64,000 nucleotides of DNA from Collinsella sp. (GCA_019414445.1 DXMA01000003.1:62001-126000), one strand, 5' to 3'; counted from the first letter of the stretch, positions 17,373 to 26,442 are shown. Numbers and translations: made by a program. Notes: generated from the sequence alone by a model not told the origin.

Positions 17373-18272
17373 TTAGCGGCAAAGCTCCTTGATGCGCTCG
17401 ACGGCGCGCTCGATGTGTTCTTGCGGGGTGGAGGCTCCGGCGGTGATGCCGATGTGGTGAGCGTCGGTAAACCAAGCGGTCTCAAGCTCTGAAGCTTCCT
17501 CGATGTGATGCGTGCGCTCGCAGGCGTCTGCGCAAATCTGCGCCAGGCGGCGGGTGTTGCCCGAGTTCTTGCCGCCCACGACGACCATGCAGTCGCAGCG
17601 GTTGGCAAGTGTGGCTGCTGCCTGTTGACGCTCACTCGTGGCGGCGCAGATGGTGTTGATCACACGCAGCTCCTGCACGCGCGGGGTGATAGCTGCCACG
17701 ACCTCGGCGAGGTTCTGCGCGGTCTGGGTGGTCTGCACGACGAGGCCTACCTTGCCCTTGAACGACAAGGCGTTGGCGTCGGCGGCACAGCTCACGACCA
17801 GCGCATCAGTGCCGGCGTGGCCCAGGATGCCCTCCACCTCAGGGTGACCTGGCTCGCCTACGACCACCACGCGGTAGCCCTCGCGCACCAGGCGCTCGGC
17901 TGCCATATGGACCTTCTTCACGTAAGGGCAGGTGGCGTCGACGACGTTAAGGCCACGCTCGCGAGCGGCATCGATCACCTGCGGCACCACTCCGTGCGCG
18001 CGAATGATTACGGTGCCCGATGCGGCGTCGTCCAGGTTCTCGGCCAGGCCAACGCCTGCCTCAGCAAGCTCGCGCACCACGATGGGGTTATGGATGAGCG
18101 GACCCAAGGTATGAACCTGAGTGCACTCCCCTGCCTGCGGCGCGGCGGCTAGCGCCATATCGAGCGCACGCTGTACGCCGTAGCAAGTACCGGCGTGGGC
18201 GGCGATCTCGATGGTAGGCGCGGTTGCCTGGTCGGACGCAGTCGCGGCGGTGTTCGTCACATTCTCGCTCAT
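17373..18272 (-). CDS. ispH: 4-hydroxy-3-methylbut-2-enyl diphosphate reductase
   Basis: IspH (LytB) is the last enzyme of the MEP isoprenoid pathway, giving IPP and DMAPP; it holds a [4Fe-4S] cluster. The three cluster Cys motifs are visible: GTCYGVQRAL, DATCPYVKK and NTICAATSERQ. Substrate motifs are LGPLIHNP, VEGILGH, QTTQT and GGKNSGNTRRL. A short N-terminal extension rich in Ala and Thr precedes the fold. ATG 18272 lies 2 bases after the plsC stop. The length of 299 aa is normal. Confidence 0.95.
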   Translation of the reverse strand: MSENVTNTAATASDQATAPTIEIAAHAGTCYGVQRALDMALAAAPQAGECTQVHTLGPLIHNPIVVRELAEAGVGLAENLDDAASGTVIIRAHGVVPQVIDAARERGLNVVDATCPYVKKVHMAAERLVREGYRVVVVGEPGHPEVEGILGHAGTDALVVSCAADANALSFKGKVGLVVQTTQTAQNLAEVVAAITPRVQELRVINTICAATSERQQAAATLANRCDCMVVVGGKNSGNTRRLAQICADACERTHHIEEASELETAWFTDAHHIGITAGASTPQEHIERAVERIKELCR

Positions 18273-18274
18273 GG

Positions 18275-19003
18275 CTAGAACCTGCCCGGATGCTCGGCGC
18301 ACAGCTCGTCTCGCATAGCGTAGACGCGGTTCATGGCCTCGGACTCAAACCATTCCAGGCGCTCCGTGCGTTTAAGCCCGGCCGGTGCGTCGGAAAGCGA
18401 GACGGCCTTGCCGGCGCGGATCCAGCACTTCTTGGGGCGCATGAGCTTTTTGCCCGCAGGCGTAATATCGGACCAGCCGCAGATGGCGAGCGGGTTGACG
18501 GGCGCCTTGCCCATCTGGGCGATGAGCGCAAAGCCGCCGTGGACCTCGGGCTTGATATCGCGCGAGCGGATGCGCGTGCCCTCGGGGAAAATCAGGACGT
18601 CCTCGCCGCGCTGCAGCGCATGCTGGGCGGCGCGCATGCACTTCATATCGGCAGTACCACGCTCAACGGGGATGCCGCCAACGCGGCTGAAGGCCCAGCG
18701 CACAATCTTGCTCTTGGCGAACTCGGACTTAAAGATGGGACGAATGCGGCGGCCCCCAAAGAACAGCGCCGTCTCCACGGCCAAGAGCTCGGCCATCGAG
18801 GTGTGGTTGCAGATGACCACGCTGCCGCGGCCTTCCTGGCGCTCAAACAGAAGATCGGCGTCCTCGACCTTCCAGCGCCACATGAGCTTGGAGAAGGCCC
18901 AAAGGATGGCCATGACTACGACGACGGTGCCGCGGATGAGCGCTGGGAACTCTGCGTAGGGGGCGTTGTAATAGTCCTCGGGCGTCTGCTTAAACAGGCG
19001 CAT
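18275..19003 (-). CDS. plsC: 1-acyl-sn-glycerol-3-phosphate acyltransferase (PlsC-like)
   Basis: PlsC acylates lysophosphatidate to phosphatidate. This 242-aa protein has an N-terminal hydrophobic helix (about residues 25-38) and the acyltransferase blocks NHTSMAE (block I), IPVERG (block II), FPEGTRIRS (block III) and VNPLAI (block IV). Block I is normally NH-x4-D; here the acid is Glu, so the catalytic dyad would be His-Glu. It is otherwise well conserved and sits between cmk and ispH, so it is likely active, possibly with altered kinetics or substrate. Confidence 0.88.
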   Translation of the reverse strand: MRLFKQTPEDYYNAPYAEFPALIRGTVVVVMAILWAFSKLMWRWKVEDADLLFERQEGRGSVVICNHTSMAELLAVETALFFGGRRIRPIFKSEFAKSKIVRWAFSRVGGIPVERGTADMKCMRAAQHALQRGEDVLIFPEGTRIRSRDIKPEVHGGFALIAQMGKAPVNPLAICGWSDITPAGKKLMRPKKCWIRAGKAVSLSDAPAGLKRTERLEWFESEAMNRVYAMRDELCAEHPGRF

Positions 19004-19006
19004 GGG

Positions 19007-19693
19007 CTACCTCCTTTGGTTGATGAGGCCCTCGATAATGCAGACGACCTCGTCGATGGTATGGGCGGTGGAGTCGACGTGCACGGCGTCCTCGGCGGGG
19101 ACGAGCGGGGCGACCTCGCGGCTGCTGTCAAGCTTGTCGCGCTGCTTAAGGGCGTCGAGAGTCTCGTCGACCTCGGCCTCGAGCTGCTCGACAGTAAGCG
19201 GCTGGGCGTCGTTTTGGTGACGCTGCAGCACGCGGCGGCGGGCGCGCTCGCGCGGGTCGGCGGTCAGGAAGACCTTGACCTGCGCGTTAGGGAACACGAC
19301 GGTTCCGATGTCGCGACCCTCGGCCACGATATCGCGGTCCTCGGCGGCGCGGCGCTGGTGAATGAGCATGGCGGCTCGCACGCCCGGGTAGGCCGAGACC
19401 TTGGACACGTTTGCGTCGACCTGCGGGGTACGAATGGCGGCCGAAGCGTCCTTGCCGTCAATGGTCAAACGCGTATCCTCGCCGGTGCCGTTGGTAAAGC
19501 GGATCTCAATCTGCTCGGCGAGGGCGTCGATGGCCGCCTCGTCGTCCAGATCGATGCCGCGGTCGAGCGCGGCGAAGGTGACGGCGCGATACATGGCGCC
19601 CGTGTCGAGCTTGTTAAAGCCCAGCTGGCGGGCGATCTCCTTGGCGATGGTGGACTTGCCGGAACCGGCGGGGCCGTCGATGGCGACGATCAT
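19007..19693 (-). CDS. cmk: Cytidylate kinase
   Basis: Cmk phosphorylates CMP and dCMP. It is 228 aa with the P-loop GPAGSGKST at residues 7-15, the CMP-binding LDTGAMYRAVT near 30-40, EGRDIGTVVFPNA in the middle, and a LID region FLTADPRERARRR. The ATG is at 19693. The start follows the pseudouridine synthase gene by 66 bases, and the end is 3 bases before plsC. Confidence 0.95.
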   Translation of the reverse strand: MIVAIDGPAGSGKSTIAKEIARQLGFNKLDTGAMYRAVTFAALDRGIDLDDEAAIDALAEQIEIRFTNGTGEDTRLTIDGKDASAAIRTPQVDANVSKVSAYPGVRAAMLIHQRRAAEDRDIVAEGRDIGTVVFPNAQVKVFLTADPRERARRRVLQRHQNDAQPLTVEQLEAEVDETLDALKQRDKLDSSREVAPLVPAEDAVHVDSTAHTIDEVVCIIEGLINQRR

Positions 19694-19759
19694 GCAATGC
19701 TTCCTTTCGATGGTTGACGTGCTGGTATGGTTCGCGGGCGCTGGGGCGCGGCGGGTTTC

Positions 19760-20722
19760 CTAGCCTGTGTAGCGCTCGCGGTAGGTGTTGCGCTTGGGTG
19801 CGGAGCCGTGGCTGCCGTGGTGACGCATACGGCTGGCGGGCGTGTCTTGGGGCTTGCCGCCGTTGCGCTTGGCGCTCGCCTGCTTGGGCGGGATGCCGCC
19901 GCTTTTGAGGATCTGCACCTCGTGGTTGGTGAGCTCGCGCCACGAGCCCTTGGCCACGTCCTTGAGCTCCAGGCCGGCAAAGTTGCAGCGATGCAGGCGG
20001 ATTACCGGATGGTGAATCTTGCTCAGCATGCGCTTGACCTGGTTCTTGCGCCCCTCGCGGATGATGACCTCCACGGCGGTGGTACCGGGCTTGACGCCTT
20101 GCGGAGCCACGGCCTCTGCCTCGCGCGCGTTGATGACGCGGCAGATCGCCGGCTGGCACAGGCCGTCGTCGAGTTCGATGCCGCGGCGGAGTGGTTCTAA
20201 GTCGCGATCGGTCAGGTGGCCGTCCACGAGCGCCTGGTAGGTCTTATAGACATGCTTGCTGGGGTGCAGCAGATCCTGCGACAGGTCGCCATCGGTGGTA
20301 AAGAGCAAAAGGCCTGTGGTGTCGCGGTCCAGGCGGCCCACCGGGAATAGTCCCGGAAAGCGGTCGCGGGGGACCAGGTCGGCCACGCAAGGGCGCTCCT
20401 GCGGGTCGCTCATGGTAGTGAGGTAGCCGGTCGGCTTGTAGAGCATCAGGTACACGGCGCCCTGGTTGAGCTTGACGGGCATACCGTCGACCTCGATATG
20501 GTCGCGGTCGACGTCGACCTTGGTGCCCAGCTCGGTCGCGACCTCGCCGTTAACAGTCACGCGGCCGGCGGTCATCAGGTCCTCCGAGCCGCGTCGGCTC
20601 GCCACGCCCGCGCGCGCCAAAAAGCGCTGCAGGCGCATGGTATGCGGGTAGACGGGCTGGGCGTCGGTTGCGGGTACTGCGCCCACGACGCGCGTCTCCC
20701 CTACTTCGTTAGTCCTCGTCAT
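19760..20722 (-). CDS. rluB: 23S rRNA pseudouridine synthase, RluB/RsuA type
   Basis: This 320-aa enzyme converts uridine to pseudouridine in large-subunit rRNA. An S4 RNA-binding domain (MRLQRFLARAGVASRRGSED) is followed by the catalytic domain with Asp in GRLDRDTTGLLL and a late REGRKNQVKRM motif. The C-terminal tail of about 40 residues is basic and Gly/Lys/Arg-rich. ATG 20722 has GGAGG upstream and overlaps the end of scpB. The usual scpA-scpB-rluB-cmk order of Gram-positive bacteria is kept. Confidence 0.92.
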   Translation of the reverse strand: MTRTNEVGETRVVGAVPATDAQPVYPHTMRLQRFLARAGVASRRGSEDLMTAGRVTVNGEVATELGTKVDVDRDHIEVDGMPVKLNQGAVYLMLYKPTGYLTTMSDPQERPCVADLVPRDRFPGLFPVGRLDRDTTGLLLFTTDGDLSQDLLHPSKHVYKTYQALVDGHLTDRDLEPLRRGIELDDGLCQPAICRVINAREAEAVAPQGVKPGTTAVEVIIREGRKNQVKRMLSKIHHPVIRLHRCNFAGLELKDVAKGSWRELTNHEVQILKSGGIPPKQASAKRNGGKPQDTPASRMRHHGSHGSAPKRNTYRERYTG

Positions 20723-21437
20723 GCAAATCCTCCGAGGTCTCGTCGACGACCAGGGTTTCCAAGCCCTCGACTGCCTCAACATCGTCAACATCGGTATCGA
20801 GCAGTTCGCGCTCTTCGTCCAAGTCCTCGGCCTGCTCCTCGAGCGTGGACTGAATGCTGCGGCCGCTCAGGCGCTCGCGGATAAACTGACGCGACTGCTC
20901 GTCGGGGGCAAACTGCTCCAGATCGGGCAGGTCGCGGGTGGAGCGTAGACCGAACTTTTCCAAGAATGCGTTGGTCGTGCCGTAAATGATGGCCTGACCG
21001 CGCTGGGGGTCACGACCGAGCTCGCGCACCAGGCCCTTGTCCACGAGCGACGCGATGACGCCGTCGGAATTGACGCCGCGGATGCCCTTGACCACCTCGC
21101 GCGTCACGGGCTGGTGGTATGCGATGACGGCCAGTGTTTCGAGCGCCGCCTGCGACAGCTTTTGCGTGTCCCAGCTCAGCACATAGGCCTCGACCACGTC
21201 GTGGTAGGCGGGATGCGTAAACAGGCGCCAGCCGCCGGCGACCTCGCGCAGCTGAAAGCCACGGTTGGCCTCCTCGTACTCAACCTTGAGCTCGGCGAGC
21301 AGCGATGCGCACTCGCCGGGGGCGATATCCAGTGCGCCGGCGAGCGCGGGCGCACTCACCGGGTCGCTCGACACCAGCAGCAGCGCCTCGAGGGCGCCTT
21401 TGAGGCTGTTTGCCTCCAGCGTGGAAAGGGTTGACAT
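20709..21437 (-). CDS. scpB: Segregation and condensation protein B
   Basis: ScpB is the winged-helix kleisin-partner dimer of the SMC-ScpA-ScpB complex that compacts and segregates chromosomes. It is 242 aa with the family stretches LEALLLVSSDPVS, FQLREVAGGWRLFTHP, LSQAALETLAVIAYHQPVT and GRDPQRGQAIIYGTTNAFLE. The C-terminus is a long acidic tail (Asp/Glu-rich from about residue 200). It starts 11 bases after scpA and overlaps rluB. Confidence 0.95.
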   Translation of the reverse strand: MSTLSTLEANSLKGALEALLLVSSDPVSAPALAGALDIAPGECASLLAELKVEYEEANRGFQLREVAGGWRLFTHPAYHDVVEAYVLSWDTQKLSQAALETLAVIAYHQPVTREVVKGIRGVNSDGVIASLVDKGLVRELGRDPQRGQAIIYGTTNAFLEKFGLRSTRDLPDLEQFAPDEQSRQFIRERLSGRSIQSTLEEQAEDLDEERELLDTDVDDVEAVEGLETLVVDETSEDLHDED

Positions 21438-21448
21438 GGTTGCGGCTC

Positions 21449-22261
21449 CTATTCGGTGAGATCGGGGCCCTCGCCGGGCACGTATGCCTCGGCGCCCTCG
21501 ACGCGGTTGATTTGAATGGTTCCAAAGATCTCGTCCTGGCTCAGCGTGAGCGAGCCACGCTTGGCTAGCTCGAGCATTGCTAGGAAGGTAACGACGAGCT
21601 GCTCGGTGGTGGCGTCGCCGTCCAACAGCTCGCGGAAGGTGCAGGTTTGGTGCGCCATGGTAAAGCGGTCGACAGAGGCCACGGTCAGGTCGAGCGGCAC
21701 GCGATGCGGCGCCACGTGCTCGGCCTCCAGCAAGAAGGTCTGTCGCTTACCGTCCAGGTCGGCACAGATGACGGCAAGACCGCGCAGGGTGATGCCAGCT
21801 AGGTAGTCGGGCATGAGGCCTAAAAACTCCGGGTCGGGGCCGGCCACACGCGGGTGCATGCGGCTTTCGGCCTGCATGCGGGCACCGAGGGCCGCAGCCG
21901 CGCCCTTAAACTGCTTGTAGGCGATCAGGCGCTGGATCAGGACCTCGCGCAAGGCGTAGCCGTCGAGCGTGCTGAGCTCCTCGAGGTCTTCGTCGAACTC
22001 GTCATCGTCGTCATCAGCTTTGCGCGGGGCTTCCTGCGGTACCAGCGAGGCGGCCTTGATGTCCAAAAGGGTTGCCGCGACCAGCAAAAAGTCGCTCGCC
22101 ACGTCCAGGTCCAACGCCTCGATGCGCTCGGCCTCGGCAAGGTACTGCTCGGCCACCTCGCTGATGGAGATGGCGCCGATATCAACTTTTTGGCGGGTAA
22201 CCAGCTGCAGCAGCAGGTCGAACGGTCCGCTGTAGACCTGCGTCGACACGCGATACGACAT
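21449..22261 (-). CDS. scpA: Segregation and condensation protein A
   Basis: ScpA is the kleisin subunit that bridges the SMC heads. The 270-aa protein begins YRVSTQVYSGPFDLLLQLV, the conserved N-terminal helix pair, and contains ISEVAEQYL and LLVAATLLDIKAASLVP. A central acidic run follows (DDDDEFDED). The C-terminal winged helix has FLAMLELAKRGSLTLSQDE. The start ATG is at 22261, followed downstream by scpB. Confidence 0.95.
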   Translation of the reverse strand: MSYRVSTQVYSGPFDLLLQLVTRQKVDIGAISISEVAEQYLAEAERIEALDLDVASDFLLVAATLLDIKAASLVPQEAPRKADDDDDEFDEDLEELSTLDGYALREVLIQRLIAYKQFKGAAAALGARMQAESRMHPRVAGPDPEFLGLMPDYLAGITLRGLAVICADLDGKRQTFLLEAEHVAPHRVPLDLTVASVDRFTMAHQTCTFRELLDGDATTEQLVVTFLAMLELAKRGSLTLSQDEIFGTIQINRVEGAEAYVPGEGPDLTE

Positions 22262-22345
22262 CTTCGACCTCCTTTGACGGCGCCTTCGCGGCGCGGTTTG
22301 GGTGCATGTTGCGACCGTTTTGCACGGTCGACCTGTAAGTTTACC

Positions 22346-23029
22346 TTAGATGCCGGCGATTGCGAAGTTGAGCAGCTGCTCAGCAAGCGGATACACGGTA
22401 ACGTCGAAATAGCGGCCGATCACGTCGATGCCGGTCCACATGGGCAACAGGTACAGAACCAGGATGAGGATGGGCATAGCGTATTGCTGCAGACGGTAAT
22501 AGTTGTTGAGCGCCTTGCCTTTGAGGAACGGCACGATGATCGACGAGCCGTCGAGCGGCGGGATCGGGATGAGGTTGAAGAACGCGAGCGACAGGTTGAC
22601 CACGATAAAGGTGGCGCCGAAGTTCATGATCTGGGACGCCACGGCAAAGGACATGCTGGCGTAGAGGTTGCCGTACATTGCGTGCATGAGGGCGGCCGCG
22701 AGGCACGCGAGCGCGATGTTCGATGCGGGGCCGGCTGCGCTCACTAGGACCTCGTCACGCTTGGGGTGCTTGAGGTTGTTAAGGTAGACGGGCACGGGCT
22801 TGGCGAAGGCGAACACCGGGCCACCGGCTGCGAGCATGAGCAGCGGCAGGATGATGGTGCCAAACGGGTCGATATGGTTGAGCGGGTTGAGCGAGACACG
22901 ACCGCGCGATCGGGCCGTCTTGTCGCCGAGCGCCCAGGCTGCGGCGGCGTGCGCACTCTCGTGGATAACGATGCCCACGATGACGGCGACGGCGCTGGCA
23001 AGCAGGTTCATGAGGTAGCTGCTGGACAT
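22346..23029 (-). CDS. Site-2 protease family (M50) membrane metalloprotease
   Basis: This 227-aa membrane protein has the zinc motif HESAH at residues 23-27 within the first helix and the third ligand in NLIPIPPLDGSSI. NPLNHIDPFGT is typical of the YwhC/SpoIVFB-like M50B group. It probably cleaves membrane proteins within the bilayer; the target is unknown. Five or six hydrophobic segments are visible. It lies directly upstream of scpA, a common arrangement in Gram-positive genomes, and follows the small membrane protein by 9 bases. Confidence 0.9.
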   Translation of the reverse strand: MSSSYLMNLLASAVAVIVGIVIHESAHAAAAWALGDKTARSRGRVSLNPLNHIDPFGTIILPLLMLAAGGPVFAFAKPVPVYLNNLKHPKRDEVLVSAAGPASNIALACLAAALMHAMYGNLYASMSFAVASQIMNFGATFIVVNLSLAFFNLIPIPPLDGSSIIVPFLKGKALNNYYRLQQYAMPILILVLYLLPMWTGIDVIGRYFDVTVYPLAEQLLNFAIAGI

Positions 23030-23038
23030 ATCGCTCCC

Positions 23039-23335
23039 CTAGCGGACGCGGCGTGAGGCGCGCGTGAGCAGGTAGTCGGCCACAAACAGGATGACAGCGA
23101 CGATGGCGTAATCCAGGCGGAAGACGCCGCCAAAGGGCGACGTGATGACGCCGTAGCCGGCGATGGCGCTCGGCAGCGCGCGCGAAAGCTCGACGACAAA
23201 GCCCACGATCTGCAGCTTGGCGGTGAGGCCGCTAAAACACAGCAGCACGGTCATCGCGCTCATAAAGATGCCGCAGATGCGACAGGCGATGGCGATGATG
23301 CTCATCGCCACGGCAGCGGCTTTACGAGAGTTCAC
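23039..23335 (-). CDS. Small three-helix membrane protein, unknown
   Basis: This 98-aa protein starts at GTG 23335, with AGGAG 7 bases upstream, inside the end of the ABC-F gene; the overlap of 14 bases implies translational coupling. Three hydrophobic segments are seen (about residues 8-30, 33-55 and 75-92) and a basic C-terminus (TRASRRVR). No family is recognised. It lies between the ABC-F ATPase and the M50 protease. Confidence 0.7.
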   Translation of the reverse strand: MNSRKAAAVAMSIIAIACRICGIFMSAMTVLLCFSGLTAKLQIVGFVVELSRALPSAIAGYGVITSPFGGVFRLDYAIVAVILFVADYLLTRASRRVR

Positions 23336-25355
23336 GCGCGGTCTCCTCTTCGATCTGGGTGGAAAGCTCCAGCCATTCGTCTTCGAGCTTGGGCAGCTCT
23401 TGCTTAAGGCCGTTATATTCCCCCAGCGCGGCGTTGAACTTATCCTGATCGGCATAAAGTTCTTCGCTCGCCATCAATTCCATAAGCTCGTCATAGCGGG
23501 CGCGCTTTTTGTCGAGCTCCGTCTCGATCTTCTTGAGCTGGTTGCGCACGCCCTTGAGCTTTTTATTGAGCGCGGCGCGGGCTTGGGCCTCGGCGCGCTT
23601 TTGCTCCTTGGTCTTTTTGCCCTCGGCAGGCTTGGAAGCGGCGGCGGGCGCATCGGGCTGGGCCGCGGTGACCTTAGCGGACTTGATCGCGCCCGGCGCG
23701 CTCTCCCCTGCTGCCTCGGCAGCGGCACGGGCCGCAAGGTCCTCGCGCTTGTAGAGGTAGTAGTCGTAGTCGCCGTCGTAGACCGTGACCTTGCCGTCGC
23801 GGATGTCGATGACGCGGTTGGCCACCGCGCGTACCAGGTGCTCGTCGTGGCTGATCAGCACGATGGTGCCGGGGAAGTTTTGCAGGGCGTTCTCGAGCAT
23901 ATCCACCGAGTCGATGTCCAAGTGGTTGGTGGGCTCGTCCAGGCACAGGAGCGCCTCGGGGGCCACAAGCATCTTTGCCAGGGCCAGACGTGCCTTTTCA
24001 CCGCCGGAGAGGACGCGTACCTGCTTTTCGATTGCGTCGTTGTCGCTAAACAGGAAGGCACCCAGCAGGCTGCGCTGCTGCGGCACGGTCCACTTGGGCG
24101 TGACGGTGTCGATCTCTTGCAGGACGGTGTTGGACTCGGTCATGCCCTCGAGCGCGTGCTGGGCATAGTAGGCGACGCCGACGTTGGTGCCCAGATCGCG
24201 GGTGCCGGTGGTGGGCGGCTCCAGGCCGGCGAGGATCTTCATGAGCGTGGACTTGCCGGCGCCGTTGGGGCCGACGAGCGCCACGTGCTCGCCGCGGTAG
24301 AGCTTGAGGTCGATATCGCTGTAGATGTGCTTGTCGCCGTAGGACTTGGACACGCCCTCGAGGCCCACGACCATGTCGCCGGAGCGCGGCGGGTCGGGGA
24401 ACTTAAAGTCGATGTGCTTGTGGCCCTCGGGCAGGATGACGAGCTCCTTTTTGATCTGCTCGATCTTGCGGATGCGCTCCTGCGCCTGGGCGGCCTTGGT
24501 GGGCTTATAGCGGAACTTGTCTACGAAGACCTGCATGTGGGCGATGTCGCGCTCCTGGGCGGCACGCTTTGCGCGCATCTGCTCCAGGTTGTCCTCGCGC
24601 TGCTTGAGGTAGCTGCTGTAGTTGCCGGTGTAGGTGGTTACGCGGCGGTTCTCGAGTGCGGCGACGTGGTCGACGCAGGCGTTCATAAACGCGCGGTCGT
24701 GGCTGACGATGAGCACAGCGCCGTCATAGTTGGCGATAAAGCCGCGCAGCCACTGGACGCTCTCGAGGTCCAGGTGGTTGGTGGGCTCGTCCAGAAGCAG
24801 CAGGTCGGGGTGACGCAGGAAGAGCTTTGCCAGCGCAATACGCATCTGCCAGCCGCCGGAGAACTCGGAGCATGGGCGCTCAAAGTCGGTGACCTTAAAG
24901 CCCAGGCCGGACAGGATCTTGCGGGCGTTGCTCTCGAGCTCGTAGCCGCCCAGGTGCTCAAAGCGGTCCTGGACCTGGCCGTACTCGTTAAGGAGTGCGT
25001 CGACGTCCTTGCCCAGCTCGGAGAGCTCGGTGATCTGGGCTTGCAGCTCGTTAGCGCGCTCGCCCATGCGGCGGATTTCCTTGGCGGCGGCCATGACCTC
25101 GGCAAGGATGGTGGTGTCCTTGTGCTCTAGGTTGGTTTCCTGCTCTAGGTAGCCCACCTGGCAGTCTTTGGCGTACTGGACCTGGCCTGCGTCGGGGCTG
25201 TCGATGCCCATGATGATCTTAAGCATGGTAGTTTTGCCGGCGCCGTTGGGGCCCACGAGCGCGAAGCGCTCGCCGGGGTTGATCTGGAAGGACGCGCCGC
25301 TAAAGAGGACGCGTGCGCCGAAGCTTTTTTCGATCTTGTCGACCAGGAGGATCAT
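23322..25355 (-). CDS. ABC-F family ATPase (ribosome-associated type)
   Basis: This 677-aa protein has two ABC domains and no membrane segments. Walker A motifs are GPNGAGKTT (near 35) and GPNGAGKST (near 370), signatures [13 protein letters not shown] and [13 protein letters not shown], and each half has [10 protein letters not shown] or [10 protein letters not shown] and SHD. The inter-domain linker (PtIM region, about 240-300) is charged, and the C-terminus is an Ala/Lys-rich hinge followed by a coiled coil, as in Uup/YdiF. ABC-F proteins act on the ribosome in translation or antibiotic protection; the subgroup is not resolved here. ATG 25355 lies 32 bases after the tRNA-Ala terminator hairpin. 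Confidence 0.93.
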   Translation of the reverse strand: MILLVDKIEKSFGARVLFSGASFQINPGERFALVGPNGAGKTTMLKIIMGIDSPDAGQVQYAKDCQVGYLEQETNLEHKDTTILAEVMAAAKEIRRMGERANELQAQITELSELGKDVDALLNEYGQVQDRFEHLGGYELESNARKILSGLGFKVTDFERPCSEFSGGWQMRIALAKLFLRHPDLLLLDEPTNHLDLESVQWLRGFIANYDGAVLIVSHDRAFMNACVDHVAALENRRVTTYTGNYSSYLKQREDNLEQMRAKRAAQERDIAHMQVFVDKFRYKPTKAAQAQERIRKIEQIKKELVILPEGHKHIDFKFPDPPRSGDMVVGLEGVSKSYGDKHIYSDIDLKLYRGEHVALVGPNGAGKSTLMKILAGLEPPTTGTRDLGTNVGVAYYAQHALEGMTESNTVLQEIDTVTPKWTVPQQRSLLGAFLFSDNDAIEKQVRVLSGGEKARLALAKMLVAPEALLCLDEPTNHLDIDSVDMLENALQNFPGTIVLISHDEHLVRAVANRVIDIRDGKVTVYDGDYDYYLYKREDLAARAAAEAAGESAPGAIKSAKVTAAQPDAPAAASKPAEGKKTKEQKRAEAQARAALNKKLKGVRNQLKKIETELDKKRARYDELMELMASEELYADQDKFNAALGEYNGLKQELPKLEDEWLELSTQIEEETARELS

Positions 25356-25386
25356 GGTGCCGCCTTTGACCTTGTGTGCCAATATG

Positions 25387-25414
25387 AAAAAAGGCCCCAA
25401 CTTGCGTTGGAGCC
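25387..25414 (-). terminator. Terminator after tRNA-Ala, copy 1
   Basis: On the minus strand a GGCTCCAAC / GTTGGGGCC hairpin is followed by TTTTTTC, 17 bases after the tRNA. Confidence 0.75.
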
Positions 25415-25430
25415 TCATTCAATGCTCGGG

Positions 25431-25503
25431 TGGAGACGAGGGGGATCGAACCCCTGACCTCTTGACTGCCAGTCAAGCGCTCTCCCAGCTGAGCTACGCC
25501 CCC
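25431..25503 (-). tRNA. tRNA-Ala (GGC), copy 1, CCA not encoded
   Basis: The minus-strand cloverleaf has acceptor GGGGGCG / CGTCTCC with the G3:U70 alanine identity pair, anticodon stem CTTGA / TCAAG with loop CTGGCAG (anticodon GGC), and T-arm GGTTCGATCC. The 3' end reads ACCC instead of ACCA, so CCA must be added after transcription. A TATAGT -10-like hexamer lies upstream (about 25517-25523). Confidence 0.92.
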
Positions 25504-25643
25504 GTGCGAAGAAGTACTATACGGGAACTCGGACGGCGATGCAAGGACAATTTTGGAAAAACTTTCGGCGGCATCGCGCGCAGCCGTCCGAGGACACCCG
25601 GAAGTGAGTTAGTTGGCTATTTGTAAGTGAAAACCACTGCGAT

Positions 25644-25680
25644 GAAAAGAAAACAGGCCAGACATACTGCCTGACCTGTT
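25644..25680 (-). terminator. Terminator after tRNA-Met
   Basis: The minus-strand hairpin ACAGGTCAG / CTGGCCTGT (one G-T pair) is followed by TTTTCTTTTC, shortly downstream of the tRNA. Confidence 0.7.
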
Positions 25681-25688
25681 GAAAAATC

Positions 25689-25764
25689 TGGTGGGCCCTC
25701 CGGGATTCGAACCCAGAACCCAGGGATTATGAGTCCCCTGCGCTAACCGTTGCGCCAAGAGCCC
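25689..25764 (-). tRNA. tRNA-Met (CAT), CCA encoded
   Basis: The minus-strand cloverleaf has acceptor GGGCTCT / GGAGGGCCC side, D-arm GGCGCAACGGTTAGCGC, anticodon stem GGGGA / TCCCT with loop CTCATAA (anticodon CAT), T-arm GGTTCGAATCC and CCA. The anticodon alone does not separate elongator Met from lysidine-modified Ile2; elongator Met is more likely by its body. It lacks the initiator GGG/CCC anticodon-stem pairs. Confidence 0.85.
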
Positions 25765-25917
25765 TTATAAAGTAGCTGTCGCGGTTGGGGTGGAAGAGCA
25801 ACTTCCAACGTTTGTACCACGACGTGAAATACTACCATGCACGCGGCACCCGTTCAACGCACGATCTTGTCGACCAGGAGGATCATGGTGCCGCCTTTGA
25901 ACTTGTGTGCCTATGTG

Positions 25918-25945
25918 AAAAAAGGCCCCAACTTGCGTTGGAGCC
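25918..25945 (-). terminator. Terminator after tRNA-Ala, copy 2
   Basis: The hairpin and T-run are the same as at 25387-25414. Confidence 0.7.
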
Positions 25946-25961
25946 TCATTCAATGCTCGGG

Positions 25962-26034
25962 TGGAGACGAGGGGGATCGAACCCCTGACCTCTTGACTGC
26001 CAGTCAAGCGCTCTCCCAGCTGAGCTACGCCCCC
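25962..26034 (-). tRNA. tRNA-Ala (GGC), copy 2, CCA not encoded
   Basis: It is identical in sequence to the copy at 25431-25503, with its own upstream TATAGT hexamer. It shares the GGC anticodon and the G3:U70 pair. Confidence 0.92.
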
Positions 26035-26091
26035 GTGCGAAGAAGTACTATACGGGAACTCGGACGGCGATGCAAGGACAATTTTGGAAAA

Positions 26092-26442
26092 TATTATGCG
26101 GCGCGTGGAACGGACAGGGGGCCGAAGAGACACAGGATGCCCGACACAGCCCGCGGTGCGTGCCCCGCGGGCAGCGGCAAGCCCGCCGCCTTCCTTTCCG
26201 GGGCTCGGCATGTCGCCCCAGCTGGTCGCTTCATAAACAGACCGGTTTACTACGCTGATTCCCGGATTACCGACCTCACGCCTATTTTCGCAAAACGGGC
26301 AGGCGATCTACCTGCGGTTTTATGAGTGTCGAAATCGGTGTGCTCAGCCACCCTCAATCCAACGTAGTAAACCGGTATGGTTTTAAAATGGCACTTAATT
26401 ACTGGCGCATATAAAGTATTAAAAATGCTCACTTGGGCATTA
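26092..26442. other. Intergenic stretch with a 14-bp inverted repeat
   Basis: No gene is seen. The perfect inverted repeat ACCGGTTTACTACG (26241-26254) / CGTAGTAAACCGGT (26363-26376) encloses 108 bases that contain smaller hairpins (GCAGG / CCTGC near 26280-26300). It lies at the island side of the duplicated tRNA-Ala. Confidence 0.5.

Larger units (their letters stand above)
25331..25560. repeat. 230-bp direct repeat, copy 1 (contains tRNA-Ala)
   Basis: It matches 25862-26091 over the same length with about three differences. The copy includes the first eight codons of the ABC-F gene, the terminator hairpin, tRNA-Ala(GGC) and its promoter region. Confidence 0.85.
25862..26091. repeat. 230-bp direct repeat, copy 2 (contains tRNA-Ala)
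   Basis: It is a second copy of 25331-25560. The eight ABC-F codons at its left end are not followed by the rest of the gene. This is a tandem duplication or the scar of an insertion at the tRNA-Ala locus. Confidence 0.85.

Noticed and set aside
23163..25130. 655-aa plus-strand open frame over the ABC-F gene
   Set aside because: It is antisense to a clear ABC-F gene, rich in Val/Leu/Gly/His as expected for an antisense frame.
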